Shown piece by piece: positions 57,301 through 64,000 of a stretch of 64,000 nt of DNA. A program made the position numbers and the translations under genes. Location: assembly GCF_007097395.1 (NCBI RefSeq), contig NZ_VKDC01000006.1:272073-336072 (forward strand), read 5' to 3'. How positions within the stretch are numbered: the stretch's first letter is position 1; the number at the start of each line of letters is the position of its first letter. The stretch is from Fulvivirga sp. M361. Its GTDB lineage: Bacteria > Bacteroidota > Bacteroidia > Cytophagales > Cyclobacteriaceae. The notes beneath the pieces are model-generated. The model did not search any database, was not told the origin of the DNA, and worked only from the letters and a program-made list of their open reading frames with translations.

Positions 57301-58205
57301 AAGCGGACAAACGTCATTTGGGGCTTGTATTTGAGAGTAATAAAGAAGCAGCTGAAGTATTTTTTGACGTTGCAAAACTTGAAAAGATAATGCATTCTTT
57401 GATTTCTTACGCTGTTCAACGAGCCCATCCAAATAGTCAGGTTAAAATTGGTCTTGAACTACATACGGTGGAATCACCAGAGTTACCCAGTGGTTTGAAA
57501 AGAGTTAAAAAGGCCTTGGAGTTTGCTAAAATTACAGTAGGTCATGCCTGCCTGCCCATGACGGATCAAAAAGAAGGAGTGGATGATTTTAGGGAGGAAG
57601 AACAAATCGTAGAAACAAACTATGCTATGGCGTTGGTCAAACAATTAACCGCAGTACATCTTGGCACATTCAACTTGTCTATGGACGAAGAAAAAACAAA
57701 TTATACGGTTTGGCTTCCGGTGGATAAAGATGTATTTAAGACCGGGGAATTCATACCGGTTCCTGATGTAGACGTAAGAATGCTGGAACTCAAATCTTAT
57801 CTGAGTTCAGAACTTCTGGAAGATCGCTTTGCGGAGGTCCACTCATTTTCTGAAAATACTGCCAATCCCCGTTATGACGATTCTCCCTTCATGGTCCAGC
57901 TGTATGAAATCGTGGATGCGCAATTGGCCGATGATCAATTCGGACCGGAACATTTGGCTGATTATATGAACCTGAGCAGGTCGCAATTGTATAAAAAGGT
58001 GAAGTCATTTACCAAACTTTCCGTAAGTATACTTATCAGAAACAGGAGGTTATCAAAGTCATTGGAACTACTGAGCTACATGGAGCATAACATCTCGGAA
58101 ATAGCCTACGCCGTTGGCTTCAGAGACCCCGGGTATTTCACAAAATGCTTCAAGGAGATGTATGGTAAATCTCCTTCCGAATTTGTACAGGCAGACGGAA
58201 CTTAA
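54327..58205 (+). CDS. HTCS-like regulator with pseudokinase and no receiver domain
   Basis: The start at 54327 gives a signal peptide (C-I-T-L-L-L-L-T-F-Y-S-F-G-Q). The 1292 residues show about 14 regulator-propeller repeats (L-W-I-G-T-T-D-G-L-N-R-F and variants) to about residue 755, a Y_Y_Y domain (about 775-850, Y-Q-L-E-G-F-D-R-S-W-N-Y-V), one membrane helix (about 853-875), a histidine-kinase-fold region, and a C-terminal AraC helix-turn-helix pair. The kinase region is degenerate: F-Y-A-D-I-S-K909-E-L replaces I-S-H-E-F/L; the N-box Asn is Tyr1028; the G1 box D-x-G-x-G is H1073-A-C-L-P; G2 lacks glycines. Only about 55 residues separate it from the AraC domain, so there is no receiver domain. 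The gene is continuous, so this is not a recent frameshift. It lies directly before GH9 and GH5 cellulase genes and is likely their regulator. Confidence 0.9.
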   Translation: MNKTAYYCITLLLLTFYSFGQVSDLHVKRYTKKEGLSSNNITSFAQTQDGKLWIGTTDGLNRFDGYEFKVFRNNPGDSTSISDNNITALFVDHLGSLWVGTENTGLIRYHPESESFERFAHAPYQSNTISHPYITCIKEDFNQQLWVGTIMGLNLYRRAENDFKRYFFETSLLLDDKSMARLKKVDIPNGILSRLSFMKDSIFSNQVLFNSALQQLFDERELTVFKDDIYRSCHVQRNASHIRVIEPDTKGNLWVGYDDAGLSYFNPHTNHLIKFDNELESAKMEKQRIGALLADTDVLWIGFLNGFLYKLDIASGKLEKIALPGDPGSIETLLKDKQRSIWIGDNSGLYRKKKEDIFFTSYLIDPLNEWGVSTHSVKTIFQDNQDNIWLGIVQGGINQILSDIPFSTYSNSRSSDFRLTKNSVSSVLEDSKGRLWIGYYTAGIDLWDKTDSTIRHFEYSKSDPFSLGKGTVFSIFEDSEGRIWVGTYEGGLQEYIPSLNRFESHLYDPAKDNTISGNDVRCIKEDRDGNLWLAIHGGGVNKFQKSTGTVTRYYADYLNWENALSDNWVYTLEIGREGNVWIGSVAGLTVFAPEKNQFLTYNTQNSDLSHDKVRVLHEDTNGIIWIGTESGLNRFNKADGLFSMVTSEDGLIDNTVTGIVSDCNDHLWVSTKNGLSKIDVVTEDVHSFTESDAFESNEFFAGAHTVGKDGALYFGGFQGLLTLHPDALELKDPEILLSLTGVSINHKNNHQLLQSTDPYGCCSTTLHYNQNHIRFNYVGINFQHSRHIQYAYQLEGFDRSWNYVDNSKEATYSNLPPGKYRFMLKASVGNNQWIEPQMLMRFEIDPPFWKTWWAKLFYIVLIIVWIAIYKWYVIRKERRKSDLKFALFQKDLKEQLDSLKIKFYADISKELQSPFNLIRRPLQKLISENDSISPETRMTYFKLISQNARKVITLIEQLSDISRFDTVSTQLSVSNYDIVHYCQQLSDVFRSKADKRHLGLVFESNKEAAEVFFDVAKLEKIMHSLISYAVQRAHPNSQVKIGLELHTVESPELPSGLKRVKKALEFAKITVGHACLPMTDQKEGVDDFREEEQIVETNYAMALVKQLTAVHLGTFNLSMDEEKTNYTVWLPVDKDVFKTGEFIPVPDVDVRMLELKSYLSSELLEDRFAEVHSFSENTANPRYDDSPFMVQLYEIVDAQLADDQFGPEHLADYMNLSRSQLYKKVKSFTKLSVSILIRNRRLSKSLELLSYMEHNISEIAYAVGFRDPGYFTKCFKEMYGKSPSEFVQADGT

Positions 58206-58373
58206 GGCACTCGTTTTAGTAAACCATTCCTTTATTTGATATCTCAAAAAATGCCTTTAATGATTATTCAGAGAGGTTAAGAGACAATATTCCAATCATG
58301 AGACAATAATCCAAGTGGCATTTTAGTCCCAGTATTCGATACTTTAATCAACATCATTCCATAGAGAGAGCGA

Positions 58374-58381
58374 TACATTTG
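58374..58381 (+). promoter_or_regulatory. possible -7 promoter element before the GH9 gene
   Basis: TACATTTG matches the Bacteroidota -7 motif TAnnTTTG and ends 27 bases before the GH9 start codon. A TTTG -33 motif is not clear at the usual distance, so control by an activator such as the upstream regulator would fit. Confidence 0.4.
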
Positions 58382-58408
58382 ATTTAAGTAAACCAAAAAT
58401 CAAATCAT

Positions 58409-61400
58409 ATGAAAAACACCAACTGTTGGATGGTATTTACCATTCTTCCACTCCTGATGCTGGTTATAAATTTCAGCTCTGCACAGGAGTACAACTATGG
58501 AGAAGTATTACAGAAATCACTCTTCTTTTATGAGGCCCAACAATCCGGGAAGTTACCGGCCTGGAACCGCGTATCATGGCGCGGAGATGCAAATGTAAAT
58601 GATGGACAAATTGAAGGAATTGATGTGTCCGGCGGATGGCATGACGCGGGAGATCATATTAAATTCGGATTGCCTATGGCGTTTTCCGTGACAGCGCTCA
58701 ATTGGGGCTTCCTGGAATATCAACAGGCTTATGTTCAATCTAACCAGGATGAGATATTCAAGAATAATATCCGCTGGGTCACTGATTATTTCATCAAATG
58801 TCATATCGGGCCTACAGAATTTGTGGCACAGGTTTCAGATAAATCTACAGATCATTCACTTTGGGCAGCGGCAGAACTCACTGAGTTATATACCGCGCGA
58901 AAATCATACAGCGTGACTGCTGCCAATCCTGGCACAGATGTAGTCTGTGAAACAGCCGCCGCCCTGGCATCTGCCAGTATTATTTTTAAAGACAGTGACC
59001 CTGCCTATAGTGCAGAACTCATTGATCATGCCGTTTCGCTGTACAATTTTGGAGATCAGTATCGCGGATTTTATACCGGAGCGGTGCCGGCGGATTGCTG
59101 TTATCCTTCCGGAAACTACTTTGATGAACTGGTATGGGGTGCGCTGTGGCTTTATAAGGCTACCGGTGATATCCAGTACCTGCAAAAGGCCGAAGCCGAA
59201 TATGACAATATGATCAACAACCCGGCAGGCAGGCCTGTGGATTACCTCTGGAGCCTGGTATGGGAGGATAAGTCGTATGGCAGCTTTGTGTTATTGTCGA
59301 TGCTTACTGATAATCAAAAGTATAAGGATGATGCAGAAAGACATCTCAACTTCTGGACAGATGAGATCACCTATTCCCCGGGAGGGCAGGCATGGCTATT
59401 TCAGTGGGGATCTTTAAGGCATTCAGCCAATGCAGCCCTTACAGCCTTCATTTATGCGGATAATGTGGCCACTCCCAACAAGGCCAAATACATTAATTTT
59501 GGCGAACGTCAGATAAACTATATCCTGGGTGACAACCCTGATAACAGAAGTTATGTGATCGGTTTTGGTAATAACCCGCCCAAAAACCCTCACCATCGTA
59601 GTGCACATGGCTCCTGGGAGGGTACCGATCGCGGTCTGCCCATACCGGCGGCGCATACATTATACGGTGCATTGGTAGGAGGGCCCGGAGCTGCAGATGA
59701 TCAGCACACGGATGTTACTACCGATTTCCAGGAGAACGAGGTGGCCGTAGATTATAATGCTTGTTTCCAAGGCGCTATTGCCCGGATGCAGCAAGTGTAT
59801 GGCGGTACACCACTGGCAAATTTCCCTGTAGATGAAGTGCCCGGCCGTGATGAGATATTTTCAAGTACCAAATTGAACAGCCTGAATGCTACAAGTGCTA
59901 CCATCTCCATGGATGTGAGCAACTATTCAGCCTGGCCCGCACGGACACTTACAGGTCCTTCGGTAAGGTATTACATGGATATCTCCGAGTCAGTAGCAGC
60001 CGGATATTCCATCAATGACTATGACATTTCTTTATCGTTTGGTGAAGGCGGAGCCACATTTGCGGGGCCTATAGTGGTGGATGCGGCCGCTAATACTTAT
60101 TATGTGGAGGTTACCTGGGCGAGCGATGTTATAATAGCGCCTGCCGGTTATAATAACAATGCAAAAGAAGCGCAAATACAGATCAGGGTAAATACGGGTG
60201 TACCTTTTGACCTTGGCAATGATTGGTCAGGCAGCGATTTGACCAGTACCGCACAAGTCATTGCTAACATACCTATTTATGAAGGCGGGGTATTAGTCGG
60301 TGGGCAGGAACCTGGCCCGGCAGGACCTTCTTATACAATCACTGCGTCAGCACAAACCGGGGGAACCATCTCGCCAAATGGTGTAGTTACCGTTGCTGAA
60401 GGTGGTAGCCGTACTTTTATAATTACCGCCAATAATGGATTCGAGATAGATAATGTAACCGTTAATGGGGATACCGTTGGAGCTGTTGCAAGCTATACAT
60501 TTACCAATGTTCAATCCAATGGTACCATTGTGGCAAGTTTTGCCGAAGTGATCGTTCCTACCTATACCATTACTGCCACTGCAGGAATCGGAGGGTCGAT
60601 AAGTCCGGTGGGAAGCGTAATAGTGTCAGAAGGTAACGACCAGGTATTTACGATTAGTCCTGACCCTGGATTTGTTATTGACGATGTCCTGGTAAATGAC
60701 ATTTCTGTGGGGAATGTAGCTACGTATACTTTTGCAAATGTTATCTCCGACCAGACCATTTCAGCATCTTTTATAGCAGGCAATCAGCGTCCGGTAGCAC
60801 GTGCGTCAGCTACTCCTGTTTCCGGTGCAGCGCCATTAACCGTGGACTTTGATGGTAGTGGTTCTACCGATCCGGAAGGAGATGTACTCACCTACAGTTG
60901 GGATTTTGGTGATGGCGCTGTGGCCAGTGGTGTAACGGTTACTCATATTTATGCCTTGGCAGGAAGCTATACGGTTATACTTACGGTCACAGATGTTTCA
61001 GGGGGAGTTGGTAGTGATACCATAGCCATATCCGTTACCGGTGATGGTGGTCCGTGTGCCTTTGATACCCCACGACCTACGCCGTTGCCTACCGGACATA
61101 CCTCTTTTGACCATATTTTTGTAATAGGTACAGGAGGGCCGGACCTATCCAATGTATCGAATTTCACCATTAACTGGGACCTGGAAAATAACGGTCTTTG
61201 GCAGTTTTCCATGAATACCAATAATGGTATTCCCAGCTGGTGGAATGATTTAAGGGCCAACATGACTTACCAGTTTTCTTCTCCACAACCGGACCTTAGT
61301 TTTGTAAATACAGGCTTCCAGGGAATGGACGGTGATTATTATGTAACCTGGGACAACGGTAATTTCGTAATGGTCTCAAAAACGGTGGATTTTACGATCT

Positions 61401-61726
61401 ATTGCTCTACATCTGCAACACCTCCTGATTGTTCCGTATCCAATGCAAGAAAGCTTGCCGATGGCAGCTCTGTCGTTAGCGGAATCCAGGGCCTTTCGGT
61501 TTATCCCAACCCATTCAATGAGTCCATCCAAATTGCCTTACCGGACAGACACGTTGAGTCGATCACTGTGTTCGATGCGATGGGAAAAGAGATGTTACGA
61601 CTAAACCATGAAGAAATTTCTGACAGGCAGGTAATTGAACTAAGTCCAAAGTTCAAAAAGGGGCTGTACATGCTACACATCGAAGGAGCAGATTGGCTGG
61701 AAGTATTAAAAGTACTAAAGAACTAA
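58409..61726 (+). CDS. GH9 endoglucanase with CBM3-like, InlB-type repeat and PKD domains, T9SS cargo
   Basis: The 1105-residue protein has a signal peptide (V-I-N-F-S-S-A-Q), a GH9 catalytic domain (about 28-465) with the nucleophile-water Asp pair in G-G-W-H-D79-A-G-D82-H, N-P-H-H-R-S-A-H-G, and the acid Glu444 in Q-E-N-E-V-A. Next is a CBM3c-like module (about 485-630, N-Y-S-A-W-P-A-R-T-L, Y-Y-M-D-I-S-E), typical of processive GH9 endocellulases. Two InlB-type repeats (G-G-T-I-S-P-N-G and G-G-S-I-S-P-V-G) follow, then a PKD domain (about 790-880, D-P-E-G-D-V-L-T-Y-S-W-D-F-G-D-G), a roughly 115-residue unassigned domain, and a T9SS type A end (V-Y-P-N-P-F-N-E-S). It should cut cellulose outside the cell. 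It lies 204 bases after the regulator gene. Confidence 0.93.
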   Translation: MKNTNCWMVFTILPLLMLVINFSSAQEYNYGEVLQKSLFFYEAQQSGKLPAWNRVSWRGDANVNDGQIEGIDVSGGWHDAGDHIKFGLPMAFSVTALNWGFLEYQQAYVQSNQDEIFKNNIRWVTDYFIKCHIGPTEFVAQVSDKSTDHSLWAAAELTELYTARKSYSVTAANPGTDVVCETAAALASASIIFKDSDPAYSAELIDHAVSLYNFGDQYRGFYTGAVPADCCYPSGNYFDELVWGALWLYKATGDIQYLQKAEAEYDNMINNPAGRPVDYLWSLVWEDKSYGSFVLLSMLTDNQKYKDDAERHLNFWTDEITYSPGGQAWLFQWGSLRHSANAALTAFIYADNVATPNKAKYINFGERQINYILGDNPDNRSYVIGFGNNPPKNPHHRSAHGSWEGTDRGLPIPAAHTLYGALVGGPGAADDQHTDVTTDFQENEVAVDYNACFQGAIARMQQVYGGTPLANFPVDEVPGRDEIFSSTKLNSLNATSATISMDVSNYSAWPARTLTGPSVRYYMDISESVAAGYSINDYDISLSFGEGGATFAGPIVVDAAANTYYVEVTWASDVIIAPAGYNNNAKEAQIQIRVNTGVPFDLGNDWSGSDLTSTAQVIANIPIYEGGVLVGGQEPGPAGPSYTITASAQTGGTISPNGVVTVAEGGSRTFIITANNGFEIDNVTVNGDTVGAVASYTFTNVQSNGTIVASFAEVIVPTYTITATAGIGGSISPVGSVIVSEGNDQVFTISPDPGFVIDDVLVNDISVGNVATYTFANVISDQTISASFIAGNQRPVARASATPVSGAAPLTVDFDGSGSTDPEGDVLTYSWDFGDGAVASGVTVTHIYALAGSYTVILTVTDVSGGVGSDTIAISVTGDGGPCAFDTPRPTPLPTGHTSFDHIFVIGTGGPDLSNVSNFTINWDLENNGLWQFSMNTNNGIPSWWNDLRANMTYQFSSPQPDLSFVNTGFQGMDGDYYVTWDNGNFVMVSKTVDFTIYCSTSATPPDCSVSNARKLADGSSVVSGIQGLSVYPNPFNESIQIALPDRHVESITVFDAMGKEMLRLNHEEISDRQVIELSPKFKKGLYMLHIEGADWLEVLKVLKN

Positions 61727-61733
61727 CCGGTAG

Positions 61734-61756
61734 AGGGAGCATTAAGCCCCCTTTTT
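61734..61756 (+). terminator. terminator-like hairpin between GH9 and GH5 genes
   Basis: AGGGAGC (61734-61740) pairs with GCCCCCT (61746-61752) with one mismatch and a five-base loop, followed by four T residues. It begins eight bases after the GH9 stop and lies 23 bases before the next start. It may stop most transcripts or lower expression of the second gene. Confidence 0.55.
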
Positions 61757-61778
61757 ATCAACTAAATCAAATAGCAAT

Positions 61779-64000
61779 ATGAAAATATTAAAAACCAACC
61801 GTCTATTGTTTTGGGTAATGTGTCTGATGTTTTTAACCATGCATCAGGTCAGCGGCCAGCAATGCACAGGCAATTATCTGACTGCTTCAGGAAATAAACT
61901 ATATGATGCGCAGGGAAAAGTAGTAAGATTAACCGGTATCAACTGGTTCGGGTTTGAAACATCCAACAGGGCTCCTCATGGATTATGGAGCCGTGACTGT
62001 AAGAGTATGTTGATGCAAATCAAAGACCTGGGATTCAACTCCATAAGAATTCCGTGGAGTAATGCTATCCTGGAACCGGGAGCCACCATGTCCGGGATCA
62101 GTACCGCTCCTGTCCCTGATCCGTATACGGGAAGAATACTTAATGAGGTAGAAGGAAGTCTGACAGACCCATTGGACCTGCTGGACCTGATGGTAGATTA
62201 CTGCCAGGAGCTGAACCTGAAGATCATCCTGGATAACCATTCCAGGCAGCCGGATGGATACCTTTCCGAAGAGCTATGGTATACAGACATTACGCCTCAT
62301 GAAAAATGGATTGAAGATTGGGTATTTCTGGCAGATAGATATAAGAACAAGGACGCTGTAATCGCCATGGACATTAATAACGAACCTCATGGCAAGAACG
62401 GAAACGGCTCAAGGTGGGGGAGTGGTGATATAACCTCAGACTGGAGGCTTGCAGCAGAAGCCTGTGGAGACGCTATACTGGCAGTAAACCCCAATGTACT
62501 CATTATGGTGGAAGGTGTGGAAGAATTTGAAAATGAAACCTATTGGTGGGGAGGTAACCTGAAAGGCGCCGCCAGTTACCCGGTAAGGCTTTCAGACCCT
62601 TCCAAACTGGTGTACTCACCGCATGAATATGGTCCCACGGTATTCCAGCAGACCTGGTTTAGTGATCCCACTTTTCCAGGTAATATGCCAGCCATCTGGG
62701 AAGCCAACTTTAACTACCTGCATACACAAAACATTTCTCCCTTGTTTGCCGGTGAATTCGGCATTAAAACACAGGGTGGGGTAGATGAGGTTTGGTTTGA
62801 TACCTATTTGGCATTTATGGGTGAAAAAGGATATTCGTGGAGCTTTTGGTGCTGGAACCCTAATTCAGGGGATACAGGAGGCATCCTGACGGATGACTGG
62901 AGCTCGATCCATGATTGGAAAATGAATAAGTTGATCCCCCATCTGGATGCAGAGATCCCGAACGGTATCGGGACCGGATGTGGTACAACTTTTGAAATTA
63001 CGGCCACAGCGGGTTCCGGGGGCAGTATTTCCCCTGTCGGATCAGTGGTTGTTCCTGAAAACAGTGACCGCTCCTTTGTCATTACGGCCTCTTCCGGATA
63101 CGCGATCGATGATGTGCAGGTGGATGGCGTGTCTGTAGGAAATGTTGGTAATTACACTTTTAGTAATGTTACGGTTAACCATACGATTAGCGCGAGTTTT
63201 GTGCTTGACAATACTTCTTCCGAATATCCCGCCGGATCACCGGTTGCCATTAACGGAAAACTCAGTGTCTCAGGTAATCAGATGGTCAACGAGTGTGGAA
63301 ATACAGTTCAATTACGAGGAATGAGCACGCATGGACCCCAGTGGTTTGAAAACTGCTATACCACCGGTTCATTAGATGCACTTGTCAACGATTGGGGCAT
63401 TGATATATTCAGGATTGCCATGTATGTGGAAGAAGGTGGGTACGTGAATAACCCGGATTACTGGAAGAACTGGATTGACAATATGGTAGACGAATGTGCC
63501 AGCAGAGGAATCTATTGTATGATTGACTGGCATGTATTAAACCCGGGAGATCCGAATGCCAATATTGTAGCTGCCAGGGATTTTTGGTCTTATATGTCAG
63601 CCAAACACACAGGTAAAAAACATGTTATCTATGAAATAGCCAACGAACCTAACGGCGTTACCTGGCCGCAGGTAAAGACCTATGCTGAAGACATTATTCC
63701 AAGGATCAGGGCAAACGACCCGAGCACAATAGTAATTGTAGGAACACCTACCTGGAGCCAGGATGTGGATGTGGCGGCAGCCGATCCTTTGAATTACAGT
63801 AACCTGATGTACGCCCTGCACTTCTACTCCGGTACACACACAGACTGGCTGCGGGCTAAGGGAAATACTGCGCTGAATGCCGGACTCGCACTATTTGTCA
63901 CCGAGTTTGGTACTAGCCAGGCTACGGGTGATGGAGGACCTTACCTAGCTGAAACTCAGAATTGGATGGATTGGATGAGTGATAATAAGGTCAGTTGGAT
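61779..64000 (+). CDS. double GH5 cellulase, partial at window end
   Basis: The frame stays open to the last base, giving at least 740 residues without a C-terminus. After a signal peptide (M-H-Q-V-S-G-Q) comes a first GH5 domain (about 30-385): T-G-I-N-W-F-G-F-E-T, acid/base Glu202 in D-I-N-N-E-P-H-G, nucleophile Glu326 in F-A-G-E-F-G. A single InlB-type repeat (about 400-475) very like the second one of the GH9 protein joins it to a second GH5 domain from about 485: V-Q-L-R-G-M-S-T-H-G-P-Q-W-F, acid/base Glu623 in E-I-A-N-E-P-N-G and nucleophile Glu709 in V-T-E-F-G-T. The second is like GH5 subfamily 2 endoglucanases; the first is a different GH5 branch. It probably cuts cellulose or related beta-1,4-glucans outside the cell in concert with the GH9. 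More domains and a T9SS signal may follow beyond the window. Confidence 0.9.
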   Translation, partial: MKILKTNRLLFWVMCLMFLTMHQVSGQQCTGNYLTASGNKLYDAQGKVVRLTGINWFGFETSNRAPHGLWSRDCKSMLMQIKDLGFNSIRIPWSNAILEPGATMSGISTAPVPDPYTGRILNEVEGSLTDPLDLLDLMVDYCQELNLKIILDNHSRQPDGYLSEELWYTDITPHEKWIEDWVFLADRYKNKDAVIAMDINNEPHGKNGNGSRWGSGDITSDWRLAAEACGDAILAVNPNVLIMVEGVEEFENETYWWGGNLKGAASYPVRLSDPSKLVYSPHEYGPTVFQQTWFSDPTFPGNMPAIWEANFNYLHTQNISPLFAGEFGIKTQGGVDEVWFDTYLAFMGEKGYSWSFWCWNPNSGDTGGILTDDWSSIHDWKMNKLIPHLDAEIPNGIGTGCGTTFEITATAGSGGSISPVGSVVVPENSDRSFVITASSGYAIDDVQVDGVSVGNVGNYTFSNVTVNHTISASFVLDNTSSEYPAGSPVAINGKLSVSGNQMVNECGNTVQLRGMSTHGPQWFENCYTTGSLDALVNDWGIDIFRIAMYVEEGGYVNNPDYWKNWIDNMVDECASRGIYCMIDWHVLNPGDPNANIVAARDFWSYMSAKHTGKKHVIYEIANEPNGVTWPQVKTYAEDIIPRIRANDPSTIVIVGTPTWSQDVDVAAADPLNYSNLMYALHFYSGTHTDWLRAKGNTALNAGLALFVTEFGTSQATGDGGPYLAETQNWMDWMSDNKVSW

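Overview
The window looks like chromosomal DNA from a Bacteroidota bacterium, most likely of the Cytophagales type. The evidence is type IX secretion (T9SS) C-terminal sorting domains on several proteins, a PorP/SprF-family protein next to a gliding-type C-terminal-domain protein, many Sec lipoproteins, large FtsX/MacB permeases with a 'permease prefix' domain behind a PadR regulator, a hybrid two-component-like regulator with two propellers, and weak ribosome binding sites. No rRNA, tRNA, CRISPR array, phage or insertion-sequence gene was seen.

Layout. (1) 1-20003: a one-strand glycan-degradation run: the end of a T9SS cargo protein, GH85 endo-beta-N-acetylglucosaminidase, an M81 (MlrC-like) lipoprotein, a GH38 alpha-mannosidase, two tandem GH3-PA14 lipoproteins, a GH92-PA14 lipoprotein, an FtsX-type permease and a second GH92. 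The enzyme set fits dismantling of high-mannose N-glycans. No SusC/SusD pair lies in the window. (2) 20042-22345: minus-strand small genes (lipocalin-like lipoprotein, RibD/DHFR-fold reductase, CarboxypepD_reg-like protein); two of them share an upstream element. (3) 22863-30300: a large repeat protein with type B sorting signal and its PorP/SprF partner, a hairpin-forming MITE-like repeat, an XRE regulator, a propeller protein with T9SS type A signal, and a broken serine-hydrolase gene. (4) 30866-34072: GH2 beta-galactosidase, then an 850-base repeat-rich gap. (5) 34922-39073: a PaoABC-like exported molybdenum aldehyde oxidoreductase operon plus a tiny cysteine-rich protein. (6) 39205-45630: lipoprotein, MFS transporter, CstA-family carrier, small zincin, amidohydrolase-NTF2 fusion. 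(7) 45966-51551: PadR regulator and two FtsX/MacB permeases with near-identical prefix domains but diverged bodies. (8) 51698-53890: AraC regulator, small ferredoxin-like protein, MDR oxidoreductase. (9) 54327-64000: a cellulose locus with an HTCS-like regulator, a GH9 endoglucanase and a double-GH5 enzyme that runs off the window.

The most unusual item is the regulator at 54327-58205. It keeps the usual two-propeller, Y_Y_Y, membrane, histidine-kinase-fold and AraC layout, but the phospho-accepting His is Lys, the ATP-binding boxes are degenerate, and the receiver domain is missing. It may work as a one-piece transmembrane transcription regulator without phosphotransfer, and sits directly upstream of the cellulases. 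Other points worth a second look are the N-glycan locus with three PA14-bearing enzymes, the mosaic permease pair, the cysteine-rich companion of the molybdoenzyme, and several non-coding repeat elements. All family assignments come from reading motifs and sequence; no database search was possible.
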